NCBI RefSeq assembly: GCF_003265705.1
Contig: NW_020312817.1
Span: 51,187,504-51,251,503 of the forward strand
Direction of reading: 5' to 3'
Source of the DNA: Callorhinus ursinus
Taxonomy: Eukaryota > Chordata > Mammalia > Carnivora > Otariidae
Length of the DNA stretch: 64,000 bases
Part shown: positions 25,806 to 38,355 of the stretch, piece by piece
Position numbering within the stretch: the stretch's first letter is position 1
Layout: every line of letters starts with the position of its first letter
Position numbers and translations under genes: made by a program
Notes under the pieces: model-generated
The model's input: only the letters and a program-made list of their open reading frames with translations
What the model was told of the DNA's origin: nothing
Database searches by the model: none

Positions 25806-25990
25806 CAGTTTTCGGAGTGTGGTCCCTGGAACAGCAGTGTCAGCTTCACCAAATAACTTGTTAAAAAGTTGCAAAATCTTGGGCCCCATCCCAGACATGC
25901 TGAATCAGAAACTGGAGCTTTTGTCCTAGGAATCTGTTTCAATAAGTCCTCCAGGGAATTCTGATGTATGCTAAAGTTTAATAACTACTG
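25806..25990 (+). mobile_element. MER5A hAT-Charlie DNA transposon
   Basis: gagtgtggtccctggaacag, ttgggccccatcccagacat, gctgaatcagaaactggagc and ttctgatgtatgctaaagtt match the short MER5A element along most of its length. Confidence 0.88.
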
Positions 25991-26138
25991 ATCTAGAACA
26001 GTATCCTCTTCTACTCAATGCTGGTCAGAGCATTCCTGGATCAAATATTCTGCTTTTATTTTATATTCTATAAAAGATGCTGATAACTTGGAGTGCTTCT
26101 AAAAGAAAATGCTACTGTATAGGAAGGACTAGGAACTT

Positions 26139-26345
26139 GGGGCGCCTGTGTGGCTGTCGGTTAAGAGTCTGACTCTTGGTTTCAGCTCAGGTCGTGATCT
26201 CAGGATGGTGAGGTCAAGCCCTGTGTTGGGCTCCATGCTGGGTGTGGAGCCTGCTTAAGATTCTTTCTCTCCCTCACCCTCTGCCCCTCCTCCCCCGAGT
26301 ATGCTCTCTCTCTCTCTCTCCCTCTCTCAAAAGAAAAAAAGAGAG
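26139..26345 (+). mobile_element. CAN-SINE, sense
   Basis: Head ggggcgcctgtgtggctgtc; tail of CT repeats then AAAAGAAAAAAA. Imperfect target-site duplication aaggactaggaactt at 26124-26138 and aaagaactagaagct at 26346-26360. Confidence 0.9.
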
Positions 26346-26948
26346 AAAGAACTAGAAGCTGAATCTTATGGAGATATTTGAAAAAAAATTTGGTATATCT
26401 AGCCTAAAGAAAAGATAACTTAGAGGCTTAAGACATATAATTGTTTCCTTCAGTTAGCCAAAGGGCTATCCTAGCTCTTGAAGGTAGAACAAAAGGCAGA
26501 AAAACCTTCTGGCAAAAGTGTTATATGTTGTCTCTCATTTAGTGAGCTTCGCTTCTTTGGAGGTATTTGTGTGAAGTTCTAGACACCCTCAGTGGTAATG
26601 CTGTAGTAGTCATTCTTGTTGTGGGTCTAGGCAGATGGCCACTGAGGTCTTCTCTAGACTAAAGGAGTATGTATCCATGACTTGCACCAAATCACCTTAC
26701 TCTCAGTCGGCTTCTGGTCTTTACCTAAGCAGTCTTCTCATATTTAAGTGATGGATGAAACCCTTTTATCTGAAAATGTTCTTATTTTACCCCAGTTCGT
26801 CTCTAACTAGTGTTAGAATTCTAAATTAAGCCTTATTTTCCTTCTGCCTTGTGGAGGTATTATTTCCTTATCCTCCAGCCTCTTCCTGTTGCTGTCAGCC
26901 GGATTTCATTGTTCCTTTGTAGGAAACTTTCTTTTCTTTCTTATCACT

Positions 26949-27159
26949 TTTTTTTAAAAAAGATCTTATTAATTAATTAATTAATTAATTTAGAGCATGA
27001 GTGGGAGGAGGGGCAGATAGAGAGGGAAAGAGAGACTCCTAAGCAGGCTCCACCCTCAGCGCTTAGCCCCAGGTGGGGCTTGATCTCAGGACCCTGAGAT
27101 CATGACTGAGCCAAAATCAAGAGTCAGACACTCAACCGACTGAGCCATACAGGGTGCCC
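26949..27159 (-). mobile_element. CAN-SINE, antisense
   Basis: Body ends gactgagccatacagggtgc; tail has become (TTAA)n. I could not define a clear target-site duplication. Confidence 0.88.
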
Positions 27160-27490
27160 CAAGATTTTTATCTTTTTATGTCTCTGTCTCATATTCTATG
27201 TAATTCATCATATTTGTCTGGTAGTCCAATCTATTGTTTAGATAATATGTTGAATTTTACATTTTAGTGTATATTTTTCTAAAAGTCCTATTTGGTTCTT
27301 TTTGATATCTGTCTGTTCATAATGTTCTGTTATTCTGTAATTATTTGAATTCCTTTTATCTTGTTTGTCATCTTAAATATCTTAAATATATCTTTTATTT
27401 TAACTTTCAAAAGTTCTTTTGTCTCAAGTCTCTATGCTTTTTATTCTTTTTGTTGATCTTTAGACTCTACCTCATGAAAAGTCAGTTCTT

Positions 27491-27686
27491 TTTTTTAAAG
27501 ATTTTATTTATTTGAGAGAGAGAGAGCAAGAGAGTGAGAGAGAGAGTATGAGCAGGGTGAGGGACAGAGGGAGAAGCAGATATCCCAATGAGCAGGGAGC
27601 CCGATGTGGGGCTCAATCCTGGGACTCCAGGATCATGACCTGAGCTGAAAGCAGATGCTTAACCAACTGAGCCACCCAAGTGCCCC
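27491..27686 (-). mobile_element. CAN-SINE, antisense
   Basis: Target-site duplication gaaaagtcagttctt at 27476-27490 and gaaaatcagttctt at 27687-27700. Confidence 0.94.
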
Positions 27687-28075
27687 GAAAATCAGTTCTT
27701 CATGTGGTATTAAATTTTTGATTATGAACTTATCTTTGGCAAGAATTGTTTTTCTGTGGGAATGTATATTTCCTAGATTAATGAAAGTGTCCCTATTGAG
27801 CTCTTTTACCTTTGTTTTTCCTGGTTGTGTCAGGAATTTCAGTGATCCAGGACTGTATTTTTTTGTTCATATTTCAGCTTAGAGATTCCTGTACTACATG
27901 AGTATTGTATATTCTGACAGCACATCAACATTTGGATTTTAATTTCTCATGGGAGACTATTTTTTTCCCAACAGCAAGTGCTTATTTATTTATTTATTTA
28001 TAGCTTCCATTTCACTTTAATCTGGTCTCTTCTCACTGACAGTATAGCCTTTCAAGGTCTCAGAAGTATGCAGTG

Positions 28076-28590
28076 TCATGGACTTAATGTTTGTATCCCC
28101 CTAAAATTCATATATTGAAATCTAAATCTTAGCACTCTTTTTTTTTTAAGATTTTATTTTATTTGCGAGAGTGAGAGAGCGAGAGTGGGGAGGAGGGGCA
28201 GAGGGAAAGGGAAAAGCAGGCTCCCCACTGAGCGGGGAGCCCGACACGGGGCTCGATCCCAGGACGCTGGGACCATGACTGGAGCCGAAGGCAGATGCTC
28301 AACTGACTGAGTCACCCAGATGCCCCATAAATCTTAGTGCTCTTATAAGAAGAGGCCAGAAAGCCAGCTTGTTTTCTTCTCACCAAGTGAGGATACAGTA
28401 AGAGGTTGGCAGTCTACAGCAACTCAAACGATGGCTTTCAGCAGAATCCAGTCATGTTTGCACCCTGATCTTGGACTTCTGGTCTCCAGAACTATGAGAA
28501 ATAAGTTTCCGATGTTTATAAGCCATCCAGTCTGTGGTACTTTATTGTAGCAGCAGGTACTTTGTTGTTTTAGCAGCTAAGATGGCAGGA
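28076..28590 (+). mobile_element. MLT1/MaLR-type solo LTR, split by a SINE
   Basis: tcatggacttaatgtttgta, ccctaaaattcatatattga, ttataagaagaggccagaaa, gaccctgatcttggacttct-like wording and ctccagaactatgagaaata follow the MaLR LTR order and end with ccatccagtctgtggtactt. The family within MaLR is not certain. No coding capacity. Confidence 0.8.
28141..28326 (-). mobile_element. CAN-SINE, antisense, inside the MaLR LTR
   Basis: Target-site duplication taaatcttagcactctt (28123-28140 region) and taaatcttagtgctctt (28328-28344). GC-rich body with gcggggagcccgacacgggg. Confidence 0.93.
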
Positions 28591-28599
28591 GTCTAGTTT

Positions 28600-29560
28600 A
28601 TATCTCCATTCTTCTGTGGAACCTGAGGTCTATCCCTGTATTGATATTAAAATCCAGTATGTAGCTGTTAGGTAATTCTGGCCTCTTGTTCTTCTGAGAT
28701 CTGAGCAGAATCAGCTCCAGAGCACATTCCTCTGGTTTTTAGTTAGTTAGTTTTTGTTTTGTTTTCTTTTTGCCCTAGTACCTAGATATTTCCTATTCTT
28801 TCAAACTCAATTCTTTAACTAAAAAATACTATGATATTGAATTAATAATTTCTATGTTTTGTGTCAGCTCAGTCTGTCATATTGTCAGTGTAAAAATTTC
28901 TTGATCTCAAATTCTCCCATTTTTTTTGATAGTGTTACTTATAGGTGTGTAAGCAGAAAGTAGCTATGAATACCTTATCCATACAATTCTCATACAACTA
29001 TAAACCTAAAACAAATTCATAACTTAAATCTAAAAATTTATAATGAATAAACAACATTAACTTAATAAGATCAGTTTTGTGGTTTTGCTAAAGCTAACTT
29101 GCTGTATCCAACACGAATAGTATCTAGTATCAATGCAGAATTTTCAAAGTTACATGTATGATTTTTCAATTTTCTACCAATTTTGTCTAGTTAACTTATC
29201 ATGAAACTTTTTCATACTATGTGGCAAACTATTTTGATTTTCACCTGATACAATTGCATAAAGGTCCATGTCTGCCCTTTTGCTCAGTGGCAAAAATATC
29301 CCATTACTTGATACTGTTCTCATTGTAAACACAAATGCAAGGGCAAACACTAAAATTACATAATGGTTTTCAGCTATAAAAACAAGCATTCAGATAAAAC
29401 AAACCACAATTAATTTATGTTTTTAGACAATCACAAAAATGTGGAAAATGACCCATCAAGAACCATAGAACCTGTCTCTGTAAACCAGTTTGGGGAACTC
29501 TGATCTGTGACATATACTTGTGACCCAGCTGCTTGAATTAAGAAGAGTTGTCTCTGGGAA
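28600..29560. other. Intron sequence; possible old DNA-transposon end
   Basis: The segment ending aaaccagtttggggaactct (about 29482-29505) looks like an inverted hAT-type terminus, so the preceding few hundred bases may be an old DNA transposon. Family not recognised. Confidence 0.35.
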
Positions 29561-29566
29561 TGATAT

Positions 29567-30970
29567 CAAGAAAATGGTGGAGTAGGCAGCTCCAAACTCT
29601 CATCCCTCCACAAAAACATTGACCAAATGAATGCTGAGTCAAGAAAAAGGCAGTCTGATAACAGTAGGAAATCTGTGTGGTGTTTTTACTTGCCTTCTAC
29701 CCACTTTCCCACCAGCATGTTGGTAGTTTTGAAGCAGTAACAGCCCATGTTCATGAATGTGGGTCCCTGTTTACTGACTGCAGAAGGATCAGAGCGTATC
29801 TTTTATGCAAATTATTATGTATATTTCTTCTAACCTGTCTAAGTCCTACCTCATGCTCAAATTATTCCACTTTTCTCAGCAGGAACTTTGGAGAACAGAA
29901 GGCAGTAGGTTTGTATGTTCAAAGTGCTGAAAGAAAAAAAAAGCCTGTCAACCCAAAATTCCATATTTGACAAAACTGTCCTTTAAAAATGATGTAGAAA
30001 TAAACGAAAGCTGAAGTAGTTCATTCCTACAAGAAATGCTAAAGGGATTCCTTTAGGTTAAATGAAAGGGCACCAGACAGTAACTTGAAGCTATATGAAG
30101 AAATAAAGATTTCCAGTAAAGGTAAATATATATAAGAATCAGTATTTGGGAGGGAGGGGGCTTTTTATCTCTACTTTGCATTCCTACTGGATTTAAAAGA
30201 CAAATTTAAAGAATTTAAATTTTATTAAATTTAATAAATTTATAAATATTAATTTATTAAATAAATTAATTTATTTAAATTTTAATTTAAATGAATTAAA
30301 TTAAAAAAAGAATTACAAATGTATCTTATTGGGTACACAATATGTATTAAATGTATAGAAATGTTATAATTTATGGCAACTACAGATAACCTAGATGAAA
30401 AGGACAAATTTCTAGAAACACACATTATCTAAACTGGCTCCAGAAGAAAGAGAAAATTGTAATAGACTATATAATAAGTAAAGAGATTAAATCCGTAATC
30501 AAAAACCTCCTAGTGAAGTCTAGGACCAGATGGCTTCACTGGAGAATACTGCCAAACATTTAAAAGGAATTAATACCAATCCTCCATAAACTCTGCTGAA
30601 AAATAGAAGAGCAGGGAACACTTCCTAACTCATTCCATGAGACCAACATTAACCCTGATACCAAAGCCAAATAAAGACATCACAAGAAGAGAAAGTTACA
30701 GACTAATACTCTGCATAAATATAAAAGGACAAACCCTCAGTAAAATACTAGCAAAGTGAACCCAGTAATATTGAAGGTATTGTACACCCTGACCAACTGG
30801 GATCTTACCTGGGAATGCAATACTGGTCCATAAGGGAAGCAGTCGGGTAATACACTACATTAATGAGTGAAGGAAGAACACTACATTATCATTTCAACTC
30901 TTACAGAAAAGTGATCTTAAAAAAATACAACACTCTTTTGTGGTAAAAACACTCAGACAACTAGGAATAG
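29567..30970 (+). mobile_element. Decayed L1, sense, with large internal deletions
   Basis: Starts with 5' UTR wording (aaaatggtggagtaggcagc, tccaaactctcatccctcca). It jumps to ORF1-like text (ctgtcaacccaaaattccat, ctacaagaaatgctaaaggg), then an AT palindromic patch, then ORF2 reverse-transcriptase wording at 30360-30930 (accagatggcttcactggag, cctgataccaaagccaaata). Broken throughout. Confidence 0.75.
30195..30307. repeat. AT-only palindromic patch
   Basis: About 110 bp of TTTAAAT/ATTTAAA/AATTTATTAAAT motifs with several overlapping inverted repeats, between ORF1-like and ORF2-like parts of the L1. Confidence 0.8.
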
Positions 30971-30974
30971 AAAG

Positions 30975-32540
30975 GAATATTTTCTTGTTTCCTTTAATTA
31001 TGTGTATTTGCACTATAATATTTCTAGATGTGGGACTCTTCTTATTTATTTTATTGGACATTCATAGAGCTTCTTGGATTTGGGGCTTAATGTCCTTCAT
31101 TGGTTTTGAAAAATTCCCAGCCAGGTTCTCATCAACTTTTTTTTCTGTCCAATTCTTTCTTTTTTCACTTTCTTCCTAGGACTTTAGTTACATTAGCTCT
31201 ATTAAAAATATATTAGATTTTTTACCGTGTTTCATACGTTTCTTATAACATTTTCTGTTCTATACATCTGATTTTCTTTCTTGGAGCCTGAATATTTGGT
31301 TGAACCCATCTTCTAGTAAATTAATCCTTCTGCTGTATCTAATATGTCATTAAAAACATCTTTTGAGTTCTCAGTTTCAGGAATTGTGTTTTTTAGTTTA
31401 GAATTTTTATCAGTTTTCTTTTTTCTTCTTTTTTTAAAGATTTTATTTATTTATTTGACAGAGAGAGACACAGCAAGAGAGGGAACACAAGCAGGGGGAG
31501 TGGGAGAGGGAGAAGCAGGCTTCCCTCCGAGCAGGGAGCCTGATGTGGGGCTCTATCCCAGGACCCTGGGATCATGACCTGAGCCGAAGGCAGACGCTTA
31601 ATGACTGAGCCACCCAGGTGCCCCTTTTATCAGTTTTCTGTTGATAGGTCTCTGGTCTAAAATTATCTATCTCGTTACCAGTTTTTTAAACATTATTTCA
31701 TATTGATAATTATAATATATTAATTACCCAAGGGTTTTTGTTTTCTGTTTTTATCTTGTTTTGCCCCACCTCCTCTCATGATATATTTCTGTCATTTGAT
31801 ACTTCTGATAATTTTTTAAAGTTCTGGACCAATATTCTCGCTGCAAAGTAGGCTACCCTTAAGGCTTTATAAACTTTAGTATGTTTCTTGTTTACACGTA
31901 ATCATAAGGTCTAGTCCTGCTGGAATCTCAGCTTGAATCTTGGGCTGTTTGCCAGGACCCTTCCTCCTTGGTGGACCTTGATCTCCAAACTTCTGCCTAG
32001 CCCCGTGAGACTGCTTAAATTCTGCTTGGCTTTCTCACCTCTTGGCAGGTCTTCCTGATTGTTGTTTCTGTTTCATGCCCCCTTTACAGTTTAGGATTAA
32101 GTAAAAGCAAACAATATAAAGAATGTCAATCTCATTTCTCTGCCCTACACTTTGCTCCAACATCATCTTATTCCCTAATTTTGACTGTCTTTGTTTGGGG
32201 GGAGCCTGGCGTAAGAGTGCTGAATCCATTATTGTTTGACTCCACATGATTGAGCAGCTCCAGTTTTCTTCTCAGCCTCCATGCCCCCGTGTTGGGAATA
32301 AGCAAATTCCCCAAGGGGAAGAAACACTGGAGAAATTCCAGGTCACCTCAGTGTTTAACTTTTCTCTTTTGTTTCCGTAAATCTTTGTGTCTTCCATTGC
32401 TCTCTGGTGCCTTCAAACAGCTGTTTTTATTTTGTTTTGTTTGTGTTATTTCATCAAGTTTTACAGTGGGTCTTGATGGCAAGATTTGTTTTATATCAGC
32501 TGTATTGTCATTGGAAGGCTCCTAAGTCTCTTTTTATTTG
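30975..32540 (-). mobile_element. Decayed L1/HAL1 ORF1 and 5' UTR, antisense
   Basis: attcatagagcttcttggat and tttctagatgtgggactctt are the reverse complement of ORF1 wording. ctcagcttgaatcttgggct, gtttgccaggacccttcctc and ttgagcagctccagttttct are the reverse complement of an old L1 5' UTR. It abuts the sense L1 at about 30970, giving a tail-to-tail arrangement. A SINE interrupts it. Confidence 0.65.
31420..31624 (-). mobile_element. CAN-SINE, antisense
   Basis: Young subtype (gacagagagagacacagcaa). Perfect target-site duplication ttttatcagttttct at 31405-31419 and 31625-31639. Confidence 0.95.
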
Positions 32541-32559
32541 TAGATACTCTTCATTTTTT

Positions 32560-33520
32560 TTAATGCTTTGTTAGTTATTTGTTAAGGAAAATTAGCTACT
32601 TATTTTATAAGATTTCCCGTGGTACATCCCTGTGATATCACTAAACATGTTCTTCTGTGCTATTTTCATTAAGTTGGTGGTTAAATATAGATGTAATTTT
32701 GATAAAAATATTTTATAAATATTTATGTATATTTCTAATTGCGTTGAGTTGGGAGGCACATCATGTCTAGTTTTCTCCATTTTTGTGATGTTAAGAATTA
32801 ATCCATGTGTTCATTTTAATTTTAATTTGCATTTGTGTCAAACGGTAAATAAATGTATGTTTTTAACTTTGTAAGAAAGTGCCAAATGGTCTTTAATGGT
32901 AGCTATACCATTTTATGTTTCTAAAACCAATGTATGAAAGTTCCAGTTGCTCAAAATTCTTGTCAACATTTGGTATTGTCATCCTTTTTGTTAATTTTAG
33001 TCACTCTAAAGGTCACTCTAATGGGTAGATACTGGCATTTTTTGTTGTTTTATCATTTCCCCAGTACCTCCTGCTAGTGAGCCCTTTCATATGCTCATTG
33101 GCTGTTCATAGATCTTCTTTTATCAAGTGCCTAATCAAATCTTTTCCCCATATTTTACACTGGGCTATTTTTCTTATTAAGTTGGAAGAGTATTTTATAT
33201 ATTCTGGATACCAGTTCTATTTCAGTTTCTGTATTCAGTTCTATATATATCCCAAATCCTTAGCTTTTCATTGTGTCCTGCCTAAGAAATCCTGTACTCT
33301 GAGTTTTAAAAACTTTTCTTCTGTATTTTTTCTAGAAGATTTGAAACTATAACTTTTTCTGTTTGGGTATATGATCCATTTAGGTATTTTCTTCTATATA
33401 TCAGAATGATGAAACAGTTGAGGTTTATGTTTAGGCATATGGCTACCCATTTGTTCAAGCACCGGTGCTGCAAAGTTCTTTAAGATTTCATTGGACATTA
33501 TCCCATTTACTGATTAGAAG
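32560..33520 (-). mobile_element. Decayed L1 ORF2 3' part, antisense
   Basis: aagtgccaaatggtctttaa, caatgtatgaaagttccagt, aatggtagctataccatttt and gtatatgatccatttaggta are the reverse complement of old L1 ORF2 wording in the right order. Confidence 0.7.
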
Positions 33521-34720
33521 ACATTTCCTGACCACAACACACAAAGTTCAACATACGTGTCTTTTAAAATCTATGATACTACATTATTATTCAGGCCTCA
33601 CTTACCATGATAATTTTTTTCTGGTTGATCTGTCAAAGTCTCAAGTGTATTCTGTCAAGATCTCTTACTGTCATTGTGCTGCCTGTGGTTTTTGGTACTT
33701 TCCCTGTTCTACAGTTTTTTTTAATGCATTCTCATGCAATATTATGTGTCGTGTTAGGGCTTGTGGCAGTGAGATCTTTATTTTAGAATGCTGATAGGAA
33801 ATGACCATTTGGTTTAATAACATTTGCCTTGAATTTGAACTTATGTCTTATAAATATGTTACTACCTCTTCTTTTACATTTGCTGTTTCTTTATATGCCT
33901 TTACCCATTATTCTCTCAGTTTCATCCATTTTTTTAATCTCATCTTTGTCTTTTAATAAGATAATTTATTTATTTTGGAGAAAAATGAGTTTCATACTTT
34001 TAATAAGATAATTTAAATGATACACAACTATTGAGCTGTTTATTTGGTTATAAGTGTGTAGTTTTGTTCTTTCTCTTTTTTAAAGTTCCTTTTGTTTCTT
34101 TCATTTTGGTGCATATGCCATATTTTTTAGCCTTGCACATCCCCAGGGCTTTGAAGAATGTAAGTCCTTTCTTTTTTTTTTTTTCAAAATATTCTTCAAC
34201 TTTATAATTCTCTTAGTGTTAGAATTAGTGTGAAAAATTTTATTTGTGACTTTTTAATCTAAGTGGTTTATCAACACATTTTCATTATCCCCTTTTTCCT
34301 CTCCTATATTTTTAGTATTTCCCAGTGTTTTAGATTGAGTATTACTATTATTATTACAGTGTTATTTTCTATATTATGTCTTTTTCCAACAGTGAATACT
34401 GAAATTTACACTCACTTTTAAGACAACTGTTAAATTTATCTCACTTTCAGTTAGTTTGCTTTAGACTATGGCTTTCACAATGCATACCTTTAAGTAAAGA
34501 TATTTGTTTCATATTTTGTGAGGCCTGTACATTTCATGTTGTTTTCTTCTCACCTTTTAGCTTGATCAAAATAATTTTTATGTCACTTTTTTGACCTTTG
34601 ATACTCTGTACTTGTTCCACTGTCATCTACCTTTTAGTGTTGCAGTAGAGAAATCTGATTTTGGTTAACAACCTAATTTTCTACCTGAATGCTTGTATTT
34701 TTCTGTAAATATTTTTCTGA
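33521..34720. other. T-rich intron, possibly more decayed antisense L1
   Basis: The 109-codon frame at 33465-33794 and the T-rich text have a faint antisense-L1 look, but I cannot place them firmly. No exon seen. Confidence 0.35.
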
Positions 34721-34733
34721 TACATTGATTGTT

Positions 34734-34924
34734 GTTTTTTTTTTTTAAGATTTTATTTATTTATCTTAGGGTGGGGAGACAGAGGGAGAGGGAGAAAGAG
34801 TCTTAAGCAGACTCCGCACTGAGCACAGAGCCTGATGTGGGGCTCGATCTCATGACCCTGAGATCATGATGTGAGCTGAAACCAAGAGTCACACACTTAA
34901 CCAACTGTGTCACCCAGGTGCCCC
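34734..34924 (-). mobile_element. CAN-SINE, antisense
   Basis: Older subtype. Target-site duplication tacattgattgtt at 34721-34733 and tatattgattatt at 34925-34937. Confidence 0.92.
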
Positions 34925-35403
34925 TATATTGATTATTCTTAATGTTTCATTTTTTTCTTGGCTCCCCTTTACAAACATCATTTGACCTGATGCTAACTTT
35001 ATCTTCTGTGTTCAAATTGATCATCTTTTCTATTATCATTTTTAGCTTCATACCAAGTTCTGGGAGAATGTCTCATGTTTGTTTTCCACATAGCTAGGTT
35101 AATTTTCCATAGCGTAAAGCCTGCACTTATTCCCTGTCATATGGAACTCAATTTAGTTACTATGCTTTTGGTATTCTTATAACACTTTTATCTTATCCAT
35201 CTCTCTTTATATTTCCTGTTGACTTTTGGATTTATCATGTTATTTCACCTCACACTATTTTCTCCTATCGCTTTATGCTCCTTTTTTATTGGAAATGATT
35301 TATTTTATCTTTTAGATGATAATACCAATGAACTTCTTGGAAGTTTCCTTTTTATCCTCTAATATATGATTTTCTGAGACTTGAGAATTCTGTGAGTCTT
35401 TTA

Positions 35404-35609
35404 TTTTATAAGATTTTTTTTAAAGATTTTATTTATTTATTTGAGAGAGAGAGAAGGAGAGATAGAGAGCACGAGAGGGAAGAGGGTCAGAGGGAGAAGC
35501 AGACTCCCTGCTGAGCAGGGAGCCCGATGCGGGACTCGATCCCGGGACTCCAGGATCATGACCTGAGCCGAAGGCAGTCGCTTAACCAACTGAGCCACCC
35601 AGGCACCCT
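35404..35609 (-). mobile_element. CAN-SINE, antisense
   Basis: Full-length with a GC-rich middle (gggagcccgatgcgggactc). Target-site duplication ctgtgagtctttta at 35390-35403 and ctgtgagtctttta at 35610-35623. Confidence 0.95.
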
Positions 35610-35628
35610 CTGTGAGTCTTTTAGATGC

Positions 35629-35662
35629 TGTATTAGGATTCTCTAGAGAAACAGAACCAATA

Positions 35663-35699
<37 letters not shown>

Positions 35700-36143
35700 A
35701 AAGGTTTATTGTGTGTGTAAAAGGTTTATTACTGGAATTGGCCTCTGTGATTTTGGCTCCTGAGGAGTCCTAAGATCTGCAGTTCTTAAGCTGGAGACCC
35801 AGGAAGTTTGTGTAAGTTCTGGAGTGAAAGCCTGGAGGCTCAAGACCTAGTAAGAGCTATTCAAGTCTAAAGGCTGGAAAAGACTGATGTTCCAGCTCAA
35901 GGCAGTTAGGCAGGAGTTCCTTCTTACTCACGGGAAGATATGCCTTTTTGTTCTGTTCAGGCCTTCAACTAGTTGGATGAGGCCCACCCACATTAGGGAG
36001 GGGAATCTGCTTTACTCAGTCTATTGATTTAAATGGTAAGCTCATCTAAAAATACTCTCCCAAACATACCCAGTTTAATGTTCGACCGTATATTTGAGCA
36101 CCTTGTGACCCAGTCAAGTTGATGCATAAAATTAACCTCCACA
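35629..36143 (+). mobile_element. ERVL-type solo LTR (MLT2-like)
   Basis: Runs from tgtattaggattctctagag to aaaattaacctccaca, so it has the TG...CA ends of an LTR. Inner wording (agctggagacccaggaagtt, ccttcaactagttggatgag, cccacccacattagggaggg, cagtcaagttgatgcataaa) follows the MLT2 group. The poly-TA/GA start region has turned into a TG microsatellite. No clean 5-bp duplication. No internal genes. Confidence 0.8.
35665..35729. repeat. (TG)16 microsatellite plus short tandem duplication in the LTR
   Basis: TG run at about 35665-35696, followed by two copies of an aaaaggtttatt block, each preceded by a TG run. Confidence 0.93.
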
Positions 36144-36850
36144 GATTGCTATAACCCCCCCTTTTTTTTCATTTTGTAGCATTTTTACTTGGGCTATGTG
36201 CTAGTATTTTATTCTCCTACTTGACCTCAGATATAGTTCTTTGCACATTGTATCCTTGTCAAAAAACAGAGTGGACAGCTTTTCGTCCTTTTCTCTGCCC
36301 CATTTAATGGCAGTCTCATTCCTTTCCCAAACTATTTGTGTGCATAATGATATGCACGCACATCTCTCCTCTGATTTCCTGATTCTACTGGCTTTTAAGT
36401 TATCAGTTATTACAGCTAATCAGCTTCAGTGGCTTTCATGCCTAAGAGTGTATTTTCTCACATAATAACAATTCCAGTAATCATAATCACATAGAGGCTC
36501 AGGAATGTCACGACTAAGGCGTTTATAACCTCTTGACCTTTTCCTCAAGGTTTCAAGGTAGCTGGAGAAATTTAGCCATTATGTCCCTAGACAGCAGAAA
36601 GGAGGGAGCAGGCAAAAGGGTTTCTGAAGACATTTCTGCTTTCAAATCATTTGCCTTTCATTCTGACAGGAGACTGAGAAACATAATTATTCTGTTTGTA
36701 TTGCCAAGGATTATTTTGTTAACGTAGAAGGGAGCAGGGATAACAAATAGGCAACTAACATAGTCTGCACGTATTTTTTGAGTGGAGGTCGTGTCTTCCT
36801 ATGACCATTGTCAACTTCTCTAAAAACTTTCTAAACTTGTGGAGTACCAT
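36144..36850. other. Intron sequence, nothing recognised
   Basis: Short frames at 36241-36465 and 36533-36727 lack family resemblance and splice context. Confidence 0.5.
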
Positions 36851-36867
36851 GTAAACGGTCAATTTCT

Positions 36868-37051
36868 TTTTTTTTTTTTAAATATTTTATTTATTTATTT
36901 GACAGAGAGAGCATAAGCAGGGGGAGAGGCAGAGGGAGAAGCAGACCCCCCACTGAGCAGCGAGCCCAATGTGGGGCTCAATCCCAGGACCCTGGGATCA
37001 TGACCTGAGCCAAAGGCAGACACTTAACCAACTGAGCCATCCGGGACCCCC
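36868..37051 (-). mobile_element. CAN-SINE, antisense
   Basis: Target-site duplication gtaaacggtcaatttct at 36851-36867 and gtaaatggtcaatttct at 37052-37068. Confidence 0.95.
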
Positions 37052-37068
37052 GTAAATGGTCAATTTCT

Positions 37069-38104
37069 AGCATGTCCTGTTACAGAGATTCTTCAGTTCT
37101 TGTTCTTACTGTGCTGACAGGACTGTGCCTCTAAGATTCCATTATATTTCAACAGTTTTCCTTTAACTACAACTTTATGCCATCTCTTCAAGATATACAG
37201 CTTCTGCTTAAATTTAAGAAAGAAACTGGGTGGCTGGGGGTAGTTGAGGGACACCTGAGGAATAGGGGGAACCACATTTTTAATGGCCAGGAGTACCAAG
37301 TATAGAGAACAGCTGCCTAGCTCTGTATTAGGTAATGCTCAGGGTCTCTGAGATGAAGGGATAGATGGTAGAAGACTTTTCAAGAGTGTTTGATGCACCA
37401 TATTATAAATTCTAGGAACATTTTTCTTAATTCAGCTTCTACCTCCTTCTTAGGATAACTTCATCCCTATTTTTTTCAATCTTGGTTTTAGCATTATTGT
37501 GGCTTTTCATCTTTTTCTGGCTCTTTTCTATTAGGAGTGTTTGTAAAAAGCTATTCTGAAGGGCTGTTAGCCAGGCGATCTTTATTCAGTGGGTATTTAT
37601 TTTAATAGCCATTTGGTTTCATTACCTTTTAATGAGTTCTTTGATAGCAAGTTCCTTAATTAACAAGGCAGTCTTTCAGGTTTCCTCTTTTCTAATTGTT
37701 AACATATTTTGGTGCTTTCACACAGATACACTATGATGAAAAGTTTCCTCTTTACAGCTCCTGTAGGGCCATTCAGAAGGGAAAAAGATGGGGATGGGGA
37801 GAATATGCAGTGTGTTTCCTTAGAATATAAATGGTTTAAGAGCATTTGTTCTCCCAAAATGAGACTGAGTGAAATATTCATATTTCATCCTTGATTTCCT
37901 ATGACAGGAGTAACTCAGAGTGGATTTCTACATGTATGAAAGTTGATTGAATCTAGCTCACATTAGAACTTGTATGTTGAATTTTTCTGTAACCGCCTCT
38001 CAGAAAATGTGGAATATTTAATTCTGCCTGGGACCCAAATAAATTTTCATTTAAAAATTTCCTTAAGCTATCTGCAATACTCCTCCCAAAGATAAGAACA
38101 TTTT
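37069..38104. other. Intron sequence, nothing recognised
   Basis: Opposed ~60-codon frames at 37699-37894 are chance overlaps. No feature supported. Confidence 0.5.
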
Positions 38105-38355
38105 ATAATAAACCACCTACCACTCATTGAGGCCCTCATATGTGCCAGATAACTGTACTGGTCTCTACATTCTGTTATCCCATTTATTGCATAAATTTCT
38201 GCGAGGTTGGTGTCATTATTGCCACTTTACCAATGAACAAGCTAAGTCTAACCAAGATTAAATAACTTTCCTAGAGGTCACATAAGTGATAGGGCTGGGA
38301 TTTGAACCTAAATTAATATGAACCAAAGTCCTTGCTCTTTCTCTGTAGTATCACT
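38105..38355 (+). mobile_element. Nearly full-length MIR
   Basis: Order of cctaccactcattgaggccc, atatgtgccagataactgta, gaggttggtgtcattattgc and ggtcacataagtgatagggc then gctgggatttgaac is that of MIR. Confidence 0.9.

Larger units (their letters stand above)
26760..28065 (-). mobile_element. Decayed HAL1/L1 ORF1-5' UTR region, antisense
   Basis: T-rich wording such as tgaaaatgttcttattttac, tcttcctgttgctgtcagcc and tcctatttggttctttttga reads like the reverse complement of old L1/HAL1 ORF1 and 5' UTR. It is split by two SINEs. Limits approximate. Confidence 0.55.
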
